Positions 24,301 to 35,901 of a stretch of DNA of 43,964 nucleotides are shown piece after piece. The stretch is taken from the NCBI GenBank assembly GCA_013054445.1, contig JAAMPI010000303.1, forward strand, positions 1-43,964, in the 5' to 3' direction. Position 1 is the stretch's first letter; every line of letters starts with the position of its first letter. This stretch comes from Cudoniella acicularis (Eukaryota; Ascomycota; Leotiomycetes; Helotiales; Helotiaceae). A program made the translations under genes and the position numbers. The notes beneath the pieces were generated by a model. That model saw only the letters and a list, made by a program, of their open reading frames with translations, did not search any database and was not told the origin of the DNA.

Positions 24301-26551
24301 GAGAGCTAAAGGTGCAGGTAACTATACCGATGATGTCCCAAGAGTTCCCCAATTCTTTCAGATATTTATTGGCCTGCAGCAAATGCTCACGGTAAACCGG
24401 GAAGTGTAGAAGCTCACGACCCATACCCGCCCATTGAGCTCCCTGGCCAGTGAAAAGAAACGCCACTTTTGGCTTATTCAAGGCACGTATTGGAGCCGAC
24501 ATGTGCGACTGGATGTCATGCAACTCCTCGATGCTATTCACGACTGCAAACGATCTGCATGGGAGAAACGTCCGTCGAAGAGAAAGGGTATAAGCTAAAT
24601 TGTCAAGAAATGAGGTAGAAGTAGTTACTGTCTCTGGCATATTCCTCAACCATTCGTCGTAGAGCTTAATGGTGCGTTTCATGGCCCCCTGATCGAACGC
24701 GGATAGAAGAATAAGACGAGGGGTTGTCGATTTTGCTGCTGTGAGTGCCCACCCGTTATGATTCTCACTGGTTCTGGGGGACGAGTCTTCTGGCAGTACT
24801 GGGACAGCACGAGTGAAATGGTTGCCATGAAGTCCACGCTGGAGGAGGAAGTGGTAAACGTCATCAAGTACAACATGTGCGTTAGTGCCACTTGCTCCGA
24901 ATGAATTAACAGAGACCCTGCGAAGGCCTTTAGTCGGCCACACCACTGGCTTGGTTGGAATCTCGCTGATGTTAGCTTTGGGGGATGCCTATTTAGGGCC
25001 TACATACCTTGATGTCCAATCCCACATCATCAATATTCGGATTCAGTTTCTCGAAATTGGCATTTGGTGGAATGGTACCTTGCTCCAAGATGAGAAGTCC
25101 TTTGATAATGCCAGCAAGACCGCTTGCTCCTTCAATGTGCCCAATATTTGACTTTATTGAACCTCTAGGTGATGTTAGCAACAGATTACTTGGCAGAACC
25201 AAGCATGCTTCAACATACGTGTACATGGGATCTTCACGTGTACGTTCCTTTCTGAAGGCAGCTGCAATTGCATTGGCTTCAATGGGATCTCCAAGAGGCG
25301 TTCTAGTTAGGTAGTTTGGTAAGCTTGTTGGATCAACTATCATTGGACCACGGGTACTCACCCAGTGCCGTGGGCTTCAAAGTACCTCGTTGGTTTCATA
25401 CTGAGGCCCGCTTTGGCGTAAGTCTGTTGGATTAGTAACGTCTGCGAGATCTTGCTTGGCTGAGTTACACCGGGCGTATGACCGTCAGAGTTCGTTCCCG
25501 TGGAGCGAATAATACCGCGAATGGTATCCCCATCGCGCAATGCATCCGGTAGACGTTTGAAAATTAATGCCGCTATACCCTCCCCTCTTCCATACCCGTT
25601 CGCGCGATGATCGAAACTAAAACACCTGCCGTCGGGAGACAACATGCCCATGTTTGAAAGCATGTGGAACAGATCCGCAGAATAGATCAAACTGCTGCCA
25701 GTTATAATGCTCTGTTGTTAGATTGTTTCAGCCTTTTCGGTCATTTTAGGAGGAACGAAGTCAACTTACCATGTCAGAGGTGCCTGATAAGAGACTCTGA
25801 CAGCCCAAGTCAAGAGCGACTAAGCTACTGGAGCACGCAGTGTCGATAGTGATGGACGGCCCAATAAGATTAAAGAACCAGCTTAAACGACCCGCTAGCA
25901 AAGATGGCATTCCGACTAGAGAGTATCTTGATCCTTGTTCCAAGTCTTTAGAAGTGAAGGCTTTGAAGTCATCACTGAGACTTCCAGTGTAAACGGACGT
26001 GTTGCTATTCGAGATACTCGCCAAAGAGAGACCCGCTGTTATTTACGTCAGCCACTTTGAGGCAAGGACCTATATCGTTGAAGACTGTACCGTTTTCTAA
26101 GGCCCTGTATGTCGTTTCAAGAAGAGCACGACATTGTGGATCAATAGCCAATACCTCAGCAGCAGAGAGAGAAAAGAAAGGTGCATCAAAGGCATCGATA
26201 GGCCCATTGATGAAGTGACCACTATGGACAGGAATCTATACGACAATAAGCTGTTGTCTGGAAATTTCACTTTCATGCAGGATATTATCAACTTACGCTG
26301 TCTCCGCGGTTTGGATCCGGATGATAGAATGAAGTTCCGTTAAGCCGCTCAGGTGGAAACTTTCTCGAAGCACAACGTTCTTCCATCAGGAGGGACCATA
26401 AGGAATCTGCCGATGTGATGTCGTCTGGAAAGCGAAGTGACATCCCAACGATGGCAATCGGGACAATTTTGTCTTCCCCTTCGGTATGGTTTAGATGGGC
26501 ATGAGCGACCCCTTTAGTCATGACGGGACTGGAATCAACGAGAGAAGGCAT
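18344..26551 (-). CDS. Highly reducing polyketide synthase (KS-AT-DH-psiMT-ER-KR-ACP)
   Basis: This iterative type I PKS builds a reduced polyketide chain. Fifteen exons give 2483 residues; introns are 26236-26296, 26036-26090, 25712-25769, 25303-25361, 25165-25218, 24962-25007, 24296-24327, 24063-24114, 22951-23029, 21590-21639, 21470-21527, 21371-21419, 19598-19649 and 19223-19273. KS has the active Cys in DTACSSS (about residue 201) and both His ([15 protein letters not shown]). AT has GHSSGE (Ser about 684). DH has [11 protein letters not shown] (His about 1034) and [10 protein letters not shown]. The methyltransferase region (about 1330-1540) keeps TDLSG and [12 protein letters not shown] but has FSVGLDGS instead of the glycine-rich SAM motif, so it is probably inactive. 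ER has [11 protein letters not shown] (about 1890), KR has AGGTGGLG and QANYAAGN, and ACP has GVDSL (Ser about 2431). No thioesterase is fused. The 32-nt gap in the AT linker is the only doubtful junction. Product unknown. Confidence 0.95.
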
Positions 26552-28049
26552 GGTGAACGAAATCAACGTGAAAGTCAAAGTCTGTACCGTAGTTGTGTAT
26601 GAGGAGAGCTGATGCAGAGATGGAGGTAATATGCCGAAAGACCAATCAAAAAGGCGTGACTTGGCACAGATCTCAGGAGAAGTTCTAGATAGATCTCAAA
26701 GTACAAAAACAGCTTGAAAGTTAGAGGAACGTAAAAGTGCTACTTTGATAACCACAAAATAACTATGATATATCTGCGTAATAGCTTCGATAACAAGGCT
26801 TACTCCGAGGCTTTGCTGCCAATTCCTGTGTTTCCTAGCAATATTTTTATTCTGTGCAACAGTATAATAGCTATTTGATGCACCAGTAAAATATTAATAC
26901 TCGTAACAATCACCAACAGCTAAGAACGCTAATCCTATTTCATTACGGTTCGTCCCTCAAATCTGGGGCTCGGGATTGCTTCGAATGAACGGGCTGTATT
27001 TGGAAGGTGTTGTGGTATCAGTAGTGTGGTCCAGCCGTACGCCCGTGAGATGAACAACACCCTATCATTTCTTCGCCTCTTTTTGTCTTGCATTTCCGTG
27101 TAAAATGCCAAAAGTTGGGGGCAGTGACAGGTCTTTCGCATGATAAAAAGGGTGTGGGGAGAGAGAATCCTTCGCGGGGCCGCAGGGCTTGCATGATTGC
27201 GTTTTGATCGCTGAAGATCGAGTTCGGAGGCTATCTTAGCAGAGCCTCGTCCGGAAAGTTGGGGTAGGACTGCATCAACTCATCACTTATCATGGTTGGG
27301 ATGTTCAGCAGGTTGGTGGAAATTTGCTCAGTGTGACTGCAAGGTTCTCGTTGTGTATTTAGTCTAACAATCACTGCAGCGGTTTCAATCTGCATATGCA
27401 CGCTGCAAGTTTTATGACGACTTGGCTGCCCTGCTTATATGGCATTGCCTGTAGCCGCTGTGTCGTGTCTTAAAGCCAAAGTGTGGTGGTATTGAGTCCA
27501 ATATTCACTGTCCGGAAACCACTGGCTTAGCGCCTGCTGTGATATGCATGTCATCTTCAACCGTCTGGGGATGGAGATAAGAAAATGAGCTTATGTATCA
27601 CAGCGTCTGCAAGTAGTTGGGATAGCCCATACTATTCGTGCCCGTGTTTTTTGCGATACAAAGTGCCGCCCGCTATTTCGAGGCGGATATCAAATTCTTA
27701 ACACCGGTGACGAAAGTTGTACGTGGCACCAAGGCATATTATGTCAAATTTTGTGATATTTTGTTTTTAGTCTTAGTCTTGATATTGTAATTCGTTCTAA
27801 TGTGCCTTTGCAAGCCTGGGCGGTTAAATTTATTTATAGAATTTGCACTCTTTTAGTTTACTTGCATCTATGTGTTTTCCATAAATTATGAATTTCTCAG
27901 ACTATTAACTATTAAGTAAACGCTATTGAAGTTGGTAAATATGTAAGCAGCGTTTCGTCGCCAGCATTGCTTCAACATTGAATGACTCTCAATTGATGTA
28001 AAGTCACAGACAACATATAAACGAGGACGGAATACAGTTTCTAGTAGTC
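26552..28049. promoter_or_regulatory. Divergent promoter region of PKS and hydrolase genes
   Basis: About 1.5 kb separates the two divergent starts, which suits shared control of the polyketide genes. I see no coding region; the 68-codon minus ORF at 26935-27141 has no features. TCCGGAAA occurs twice (about 27249 and 27511), the only repeated palindrome-like phrase I noticed. The part near the hydrolase start (27720-28040) is AT-rich. Confidence 0.45.
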
Positions 28050-28878
28050 ATGCACTTTCTATGCCTCCATGGGTTTGGAACGAATAGTCAAGTATGTTTT
28101 GATCTTCCAAGTTCATTTCCATTTGAAAATCCGGTGGGGCTAAGAATGTCAATGAAAATAGGTTCTTGAGACTCAGCTTAGTAAGTAAGCCTCGACGCTC
28201 ATAAAGTAATGGAATTAAAAATACTCCATTGATAGGTGCTATCCAATATGAACTTGGTGATGGCCATACCTACGATTACGTCGATGGCACGGTCCCTGCC
28301 ACTATTGCCCCAGGTACGCGAAATTGATCAACACTTGAACATCCAAGCATCTATCTTTTCAGCTAACGTTTGATCTGCTCTTCCTTTCATTAGAAATCGA
28401 ATCAATTTTCCCCAAAACAGACGAATACTTCACCTACTTCAACGACCTCGCATCCAGCAAAAAAGCACTCTCAGATCTCCGAACCTTCATCAAAACCGAA
28501 GGCCCATTCGATGGCATAATCGGCTTCTGCAACGGCTCTCTTCTAGCAGCCGCCATGCTGATTCAAGATTCCGAACTCGGAACCCTAGATCCCAATCTCA
28601 AAGTTGCAATCCTATTTTCCAGCCCCATACTTGGTGACCGGGCTTTATCTATTGGGAAAGAAGATGGGACTTTGATTTCTCTTCCTACGGCTCATATTTG
28701 GGGTAGCAAGGATGATTTCTGTAAGGATGCTCCGAGAGTGATTGCGGATCTCTGTGCGAGTGATGTGAAACATGTTTTTATACATGAGGGTGGCCATGAG
28801 ATTCCTGGTGGGAAGGATAAGCAGGCTGTTACTAGTTCGGTTCATATGATTCGGAGGGCTATTAATGCTGTTTTGTAG
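28050..28878 (+). CDS. FSH1/LovG-like alpha/beta hydrolase, Cys at nucleophile position
   Basis: Members of this small serine-hydrolase family free or edit polyketide chains in fungal clusters (LovG is the known example). Four exons (28050-28091, 28162-28180, 28236-28313, 28394-28878) give 207 residues; all phases close. The second exon is only 19 nt long and is needed to restore the conserved NSQ-VLETQLS-AIQYELGDGHTY stretch. The fold markers are LCLHGFG (oxyanion strand), IIGFCNGSLLAAA (nucleophile elbow), HIWGSKDDF (acid) and EGGHEIPGG (His). The elbow normally reads GFSQGA; here Ser is replaced by Cys, giving G-x-C-x-G as in dienelactone hydrolases. It is divergent from the PKS, so chain release or acyl hydrolysis is the natural inference. 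The ATG is the first one and opens directly into MHFLCLHG, as in relatives. Confidence 0.88.
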
Positions 28879-29109
28879 TTTCAGAAGATAGATAGTGGAG
28901 GTGAATATCTTTGGGGAGCCAATGCAATTCAATTCAATTCATGCAAATAGAATCCAACTAGCTAAACTGATCATGTATATTCTCACTATCTTCGTTATGT
29001 ATTCCTGATTGCACTAATCTGACAACGATCTGTTTCCCCCGATCCTACTCCCATAACTTGAACAGAACTATTTGCGAACTAAAGATGCCAAATCCTCAAG
29101 GACTTCTTC

Positions 29110-31102
29110 CTATCCCTTCTTCTCCACAATACTAATATGCCTTCTCTTCCACAAGAGCCCTAGGGTAAGAAATTGAGCCACTGCGAAACCCGTAGTGACT
29201 TTCATCTGCAAGTTATAGCCCTCGGCAAGAACAGTCGCAACCCTAGTTTTCAACTCGACCGGAAGATCATCGAGGGTGAAGGTTGACTGAAGAAGAACAT
29301 CGAGTAGATCTGGAGAGAGAATCGAGGATAGATGGCGTCGTATGTAATTATTGAAGACAGCCGTAGCAATCGCAAGACCGATGGCTCCTCCCAGGATTCG
29401 AAATTCGTAATAGGCACCACTTGCCGTCGCTGATGTATTTAATTCAGCATTCATACGATCATGAGGCACATGTCTACTTTAACTCACCTAAGTCTCTGGC
29501 ATCTACCACATAGGGAATTACAAGCATTGGTATAGAGAAAGTTCCTCCAAGACCAAATCCAGCTAAAAACTCATAGCCGTATAACGAGTGAGAAATTTCG
29601 ACGCCTGTTGGTAAAGTAGTCAAGAGACCAGTCCCAATTGCCGTCATGGCGGAAAAAATCCACAGTACGTAAATTGGGGCTACGCGACCTGTCCCTGTCA
29701 CAATACTCCCTAGGATTCCTCCCGCAGCAGATCCAGCTGACAAGGGGATAATTCGAACAGCTGCGTCGAATGGTGACATATTGTTCGTATTCTGTATTCT
29801 CTGGGGTAGAGTAAACACAATGGTATAAAAAGGGATCCCGTTCAGTAATGAAGAACTTCTAATGTTAGTAAGTGAGCTTCATAAGGAATTTGGTGGTACG
29901 TACAATAGAACTCCTAACCAAGGACGATTAAACAGAAACCTCCAAGGGAAAACGGGTTCTTGTTTCCATTTATCTGATGTAACGATACGCTCCCAGAACA
30001 GGAATAGAATCCAGAGAATGCCTGATATAACCAAAATTGAGATTGATGCACCTGAAGACCAGGGAAACTGAATTCCACCCTCTAGAAGCCCAGTGACCAA
30101 GAGGAGAGATGCTCCGAGAAGCAGTGCAGCACCGAGAGCATCCAAACGTTCGAAAGACTTCGTCGATATCTTTTCAGGGGAACCTTGGCTTCGGAACGGA
30201 TTTGGGTTTTCCGCGTGGTAGGGGAATCCAGCTGGAATAGCCACGGATAAAATTACCAACGCGGTAATTCCAGAGGGTACACTTTCAGGATGGATTAGTA
30301 TATTATTCTTTAATAAGAGAAGGATGTCATACTTGATCAGAAAGACCCATCTCCAAGTGGTTTTGTCGCTTATCAACCCGCCAAATAAAGGTCCCGTTAG
30401 AGCTGCAAGGGAGGCAGTAACAGCCATGATGGCTTGGTATAAAGGATATTTGTTTTTGGGCACCATTTCATAGCATACAGTCATTGTTAAGGAGAATCCA
30501 CCTGCAGCTCCAACACCTTGAAACACGCGACATATAATACTACGAAGATAGATTAGTATTCAACAAAGACAAAGGAAAGGAGCAGAACAACTCACAGTTG
30601 TGTTATATTCTGAGCTGCACCACAGCCAGCAGAGAAAAGTACAAACAAAGACAGAGTAGTCAGTACACATGTTTTTCGACCAATAACATCACTGAGTTTT
30701 GACCAAATGACGATGAAGCCTATGAGAATTAGCAGGTAATTTTACAGTAGTTTATAGAATGCTTACCTGTGTAGGTGATTAGATACCCAGAAAGTATCCA
30801 TCCAGTTTGGGAAAATCCATGAAGATTATTCGCAATTGCCAATAGAGAAGTGGATAAGATGGTTATTTCCACGTGAACCAAGTAAACACCTAAACATAGC
30901 CTATGAATTGGTAAGTCAGATGCTGAAAGTACTGTTGCTTTGGATGAGTTTATTACCCAAAGGTCATGATATGGAGCCTTAAACCTGACAAATATTGGGT
31001 TGAGGTGAGCTCGTCAGTCAAGGGCACTGCCTTGTCTGTTTCAAACAGCGCTGGATTCATGGAGCGACTTTCGTCCACACATTTTCTTGAGGTCTCAGCC
31101 AT
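29110..31102 (-). CDS. DHA2-type MFS transporter (14 TM, exporter)
   Basis: This is probably a proton-driven efflux pump of the plasma membrane exporting the cluster product. Seven exons (31102-30957, 30900-30767, 30719-30596, 30539-30333, 30281-29904, 29858-29488, 29429-29110) give 559 residues. After a hydrophilic N-terminus of about 45 residues come multiple TM helices, SDVIGRK (motif A), FQGVGAAGGF, the TTWRWVFLINVPSG signature typical of DHA2 drug:H+ antiporters, and the late FRILGGAIG motif. Length fits 14-TM cluster transporters. The start is the ATG at 31102; the frame continues upstream but only with a TTG. Its 3' end faces the 3' end of the hydrolase gene across 231 bases, so the two are convergent. 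It reads in the same direction as the PKS and the DUF4188 gene. Confidence 0.92.
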
Positions 31103-32036
31103 GAGAAGAGTAGCACTGCCAATACTTTTTGTTGCGGCGAATAATTGTTCGTTGTATCTTCTTGGGAGGCTGAAAATATTATGCAAGTAAGGAAGGGGAA
31201 AGAGGATAGGGTGCGAGAGAGCTTTCAGGACGAAAGTATATGAATCACGTGTCTTTTTAAATTTGTCATAAACTAGATATTATACCCCGTAAATTCTATC
31301 TCCAGATCTGCGTATGTAACATACAGATTCCGAGAACAGCAACAAAGGTGTAACACTTTCGAGCCGCTTGAGCAGCAGCTATGCCTGTCAGATCTTGCTG
31401 ACTGCAGGTCGGCACTTGTAATTTATCCGATGCAAGCTCCAAGTTCCAACATAGCACAACATAGCACAGCCCCCAACACACTTTCCTTGCATGTGACGGC
31501 CTTCCATCGAATCAAGCGGGTCTGAAGACTACTCGGATCACTTGGAAAATGCCTTGTGTCGCCACTTGTATACCTTCTGAACTCGGATTTTGCTAGAAGG
31601 GGCTGCAGATGTATGTAAGACGGGTGTTTACCACGATCCTTGCTACTTTGCAGATACGGCAGATCAAAAGCAATCAATGTCTCATTGGTAAGAGGCAATT
31701 AGTATGCACTTGTGCGGCTCATACATGCCATGCCAATTGCGAAAACAAAAATATCAAGGGTTGTTTTGCGAGAACGGGCACTCCCGTCTCACGTTATGGT
31801 TACTTCGTTCAGAAGCAGAAAATCGAGGTTGGGGGAACAGTTCCATTCGACTGCCTACCTATCAACTAAGTTCTATGAAGACTTTTGACCCTGTGTTGAA
31901 CGCCTGTTGACTTGAAAGAGCAAAGTGTTTGAGAAGTAACATCCTCCCACTTGAGCACGAATAGCCGAGCTAGATCCCCTCCACATGCCCATATGACATT
32001 AGTTTCCTTGAAAGAATTCGTGAAGATAGTATGGTG
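31103..32036. other. Promoter region of the MFS gene and 3' region of the DUF4188 gene
   Basis: No gene was recognised. The small ORFs at 31423-31698 and 31609-31910 lack family features. A direct repeat of ACATAGCACA lies at about 31446-31467. Confidence 0.45.
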
Positions 32037-32994
32037 TTATGTCTGGCCCATCCTGCTTCGCATGCTCCTCCATGTTGCGCCATTCGTTTCTATGAGCGAG
32101 CTTACGGTCTGACCTGTTTCTTTGCTCTTCTCCGTAAGGTGTTGTGTTTGACCTACGATCAAGTTAGCTGATCATTCAATAAAAAAAATGAAAAACAGAA
32201 AAAGAAAAGCATTTACCCATTCCAAAAGGCAGGAAATTGACGTAGATCGACTCCCAATGGCCTTTAGGTACAGAATACGTCTCATGCATAATTCCGATAT
32301 GTGGATATTTCTTCGTGGTCTTCAGAAAGAGATCCCAACCCTTTTTGTGTGCCGGCCCTTGTGCGAATCTCTCAACACTGTCCAAATCCTTCCAGTAGGA
32401 GATCCATATCGTAGCGTTGTTCGATTCGAGGTTGCTGGTCTTGAGCGCAGTTGTCTTTCCGAGAACTAAATCAAGATTACATTAGTACAATTGCGTGCTG
32501 AAATATCAAGGCAACTCTGGTGTTGACTTACATCCCCACTTCTCGCGGTTGTCCTCTGCGTCCTTCCACATCGCCGCATATGTTTCTCCTACTTCTGCCA
32601 TACCCGGAGCATAGCGTCCATTAATACTAGATCAAGAGGTCAGTTGATGAACCGAGGAATTTCAACCACGGAAAACTTACTGGTTGGATCGAGCACCCAG
32701 TATCAAGACCAACACCTCTTGCTCAGATGGTGTTTGGGAGAAAGAGCCATCAGGTTGTGGAATTCTGTTGGAAAATCGTCCCTGACGAACACCTTTCTTG
32801 CTAGTATCTGGCAGTAGGCCTTGACGAATCGAGATATTCACTACCACACGTGACAATAATACTAGAAGAGCGGGAGCAGAGGCGAGGTAACCAGGAAGGA
32901 TAGCCAAGAGAAGAACTTGGAGACATGCGCCGACAAGAAGCCATGATGAAATCGACAGATCGTCGCGGAAGTATTTCAGCTTGAGTTTGGCCAT
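32037..32994 (-). CDS. DUF4188 monooxygenase-like membrane protein
   Basis: Four exons (32994-32681, 32626-32532, 32465-32217, 32152-32037) give 257 residues. The N-terminus carries hydrophobic helices (about residues 16-55, WLLVGACLQVLLLAILPG and following). A compact domain follows with the family-style landmarks APGMAEVG, WISYWKDLDS, GPAHKKGWDLF and HIGIMHETYSVP-GHWESIYVN. I recall this arrangement from the fungal DUF4188 family, annotated as monooxygenase-like dimeric alpha/beta-barrel proteins, but catalysis has not been shown to my knowledge. It lies directly upstream of the exporter in the same orientation, so tailoring of the polyketide is a reasonable inference. The last exon could alternatively be read in another frame ending at about 32001; the reading ending at 32037 is the one that follows the intron phases. 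Confidence 0.78.
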
Positions 32995-34023
32995 GTTGAT
33001 ACGTAAAGGTGGGGTTTCGTCGTTGGTGATTGTAAAGCGAATCCGAAGGTTTGTCTGGGGAAAGGGTGATCTGGGAGACTAGCAGAACGGAAAGATTTGA
33101 GGTAGTGCGTGAGGCGTAAATGCGGCCTACGATCAGAGTTGAAGTTGAAGCGCACGCTACGATAATTAGGCTGATACCACAGCTTCGATATTGACGTAGG
33201 ACTAGAAATGGTGCGATTGCAATTGATGTGAATCACGATGCGTCAGCCTTATGACACCTGCCGAATCCGCTCACTTCACCTGCTGGGCGTGCGTCAATAC
33301 GCGCTTTCCTGTACCTGCAGGGTGAATCTCTTCCTTTCCGGTTTCTTGGGACGTGTGGACCAAAAAAGGCTTGCTACATGCATGTCAGCCTGCAAGTGTT
33401 TGTTTTCGTTGTTTGTGAGGCTCTCATTTGCGAAGCAGCTGATGAATTACTTAAGGTTACGAGGGTAGTTGTGTGGGCAAATGATAGTCACACTGCCAAC
33501 ACACAACTTCCCACGCCGTCTGCGGCCCCCATGCGTACTGCAAACGTTGGTAGTTTCTTACTGGGAAACTCGTGAGGCAATACTCCATACGGTGTACTCC
33601 ACACTACCTGTCCATCATTTCCGACTCTGAAGTCAGACCCGAGATGCATTTAAATATTGATAGCATGGTAAAAGACAGCCACACACACACACTAGATAGG
33701 TCCTGCCGCAATCCTTCGAAGCTCAATGTTTTATGTTGATCAACCCGAGCACCCTCTCAAGTGACGAGGCTGAGGGACAAAGTTTGCTGTTCCTCTTTCC
33801 CCCTTAATTTAGTGGTGAAATTGTGGTATGCCAGTGTTCCCGACTTCTTAACCCTCTTTCTGCACTCTGGAAAACACTAGGCTCTCTCTGCTTCAAACCC
33901 GAAATTCCTCATCCTCTTGTCGGCCTTCCTAGACCCTACGCTTCTCTCTTACTGGTCTTATCTCGACCAGGCTCAACAGAATTCCTTGAATGAAGCTTTT
34001 CAACAACGCATAACGAGAACACT
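32995..34023. promoter_or_regulatory. Divergent upstream region of DUF4188 and rhodopsin-domain genes
   Basis: This is about 1 kb without a recognisable gene; it contains a (CA)6 microsatellite at 33680-33691. ORFs at 33238-33575 are featureless. The last 180 bases before 34024 are pyrimidine-rich, as in many fungal leaders. Confidence 0.45.
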
Positions 34024-35216
34024 ATGTCAGATAGCATTCAAATCCCAAGCGGGCCTCTCCCCCCAAATTACCTCACCGAAAGTCGGGCACATATCTTGAT
34101 TAGTGTGGGAGTTCTGTTCATGGTGTTAGATATCACGGCATTCGGGCTAAGAGCGATCTCTCGACGTATCAAACGGGTATCATTTGGATGGGATGATGTT
34201 CTTATCATTCCTGCTCTGATATTCAACTTGGTGCTTGATGTTCTGCTCATGTGTAAGTCAATTTGACGTGGATGTAACAGGATACTGCTAATAATTCTAT
34301 AGTAATGATACCTTACGGTGGAGTAGGACACCATACTCTCGTTACCGCACTAGACGACCCTGGAAAGTTCGTCTTCCTCAGCAAGGCCTCTCTTCTCATT
34401 ACCCCGATTCTTTACATATGTGCCGTCAATCTTTCAAAAGGTGCAATCGTCCAATTGTTCCTCAGGATTTTCACACTCGGGTGGACTCGTCATGTCGCTC
34501 ATCTCATTGGGGTGATCCTTATTGCTCAAACAATCGCCATCGTCTTCACGGTAATTTTTCAATGCAAACCCGTCTCCCTAATCTGGACAACGGCAGAACG
34601 AGGGTCATGTATCGACACGCAAGAATTCTTCGCATACACTTCTATTCCAAACGTCATCACCGATTTCGCAATGCTGGTATTGCCACTGCCCACAATATGG
34701 AACATGAAAGCAACCGTGCAGCTAAAGATCGGTGTTACGATTACACTTCTGACTGCTAGTATGTAAGTAAAAGAAATTGCCACTCTCAAAGTCATCACTT
34801 CCACATGCAGGACTGATACTTCACCCAGTGGGATAATCACCTCAATTCTACGAACCATTGGATTCTTCACCATTCCCCTATTCAAAGATCCAACCTGGCT
34901 CAATGTCACGGTCTTTGCATACAGCATTGCCGAGCCTGGGACTTATTTCCTCGCCGCCTGCTTCCCGACGTATCGCCCACTGATATGGTATGTTCGCAGC
35001 GAACGTTTGCTCAGTACGAGCTATTGGCTGAGGTCCAAGAAATACGGGGACATCACCCGCAGCGGGGATAGTGGGCAAGGTTATACTAAGCAGACGGAAC
35101 AGTCGAAAGGTACGAAACGGGTGGTTCATGAGGAGTCGATTGCGTTGGCGGAGGGCGGGGAAAGTGTTTTTGGTGTGCTGCCTATTAAGGATCTGTCGAG
35201 GTCGTTAGGAGAGTAA
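34024..35216 (+). CDS. Fungal rhodopsin-domain (PTH11/SAT5-like) 7-TM protein
   Basis: Three exons (34024-34252, 34303-34762, 34811-35216) give 364 residues. The hydrophobic profile shows about seven TM helices followed by a hydrophilic tail of about 80 residues. Landmarks of the fungal integral-membrane rhodopsin-like domain are the helix ending FGLRAISRRIKR, the GWDDVLI motif at the start of TM2, a Lys-bearing TM (LSKGAIVQLFLRIF), CKPVSLIW after TM4 and DFAMLVLPLPTIW. Such proteins are candidate surface sensors, and members are often found beside secondary-metabolite genes. It is not a retinal protein by sequence alone. It lies divergent from the DUF4188 gene at the edge of the polyketide locus; cluster membership is uncertain. 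Confidence 0.87.
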
Positions 35217-35901
35217 CTTCCTATATGTGGGAGGGCTATTGGCTTTTGGTACAAGGACATGACGAAGGGATTGAGTGCACAGATTTGGAAATTCACATGG
35301 AAGTCGGGGTATTCATCATCTTCATCATTGTATTAGCCACCTACTACGTAGCAAAGAAAAAACCAATCCTTAATTACCACTTTGTTCACTCGCTCGAAAA
35401 ACCCATTAAGTCAATCACCAAAAAGGGATCACCTCCTAAACTCCCGCAGTAATTCCCAATCTACCCATAACGTGTAATCAAACTCGTGAACAAGAATGTT
35501 CGCGGATCTGGAATGTCAATCACTTATCTACGAAAAGGGAGTAGTAAGAAAGGGCTGTATAAGACCCTAGGCTCTTATAAAACGATCTACGTCCAAAACA
35601 GGACTTGGCTTTTCCGTGTCTGGAAATATGCTTTTCATACCTTCAACTTCTAGAATACTCGGCCATCCTATATCTCATGCGTAAAACAAGTTCTTCTGTT
35701 TAGAATTTATTGTTGTCAGAAATCTTTTACGTCATTGACAACACATATTGCTGTCAATTTCTCAAGTAGCCTATTTTCAGACTTATACTTTGAAATACCT
35801 CTGTATCCTGCGTCAATATTGCCGAACACCTCAACCGCTAACTGAGGCAGTGCAAGAGCGATAAGGTCCGGCCGATTGACAGCGCCGCATTCAGCATCGC
35901 C
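35217..35901. other. Intergenic, no convincing gene
   Basis: A 75-codon plus-strand ORF (35225-35452) has one hydrophobic stretch (VGVFIIFIIVLATYYVA) but starts nine bases after the previous stop codon and probably lies in its 3' UTR. Nothing else was seen. Confidence 0.4.

Noticed and set aside
26935..27141. 68-codon ORF with ATG in the PKS upstream region
   Set aside because: It has no features and no intron-extended reading was found; a non-coding promoter is more likely.
31423..31910. Overlapping ORFs between the MFS and DUF4188 genes
   Set aside because: They are short, on both strands, and without motifs; this is the MFS promoter region.
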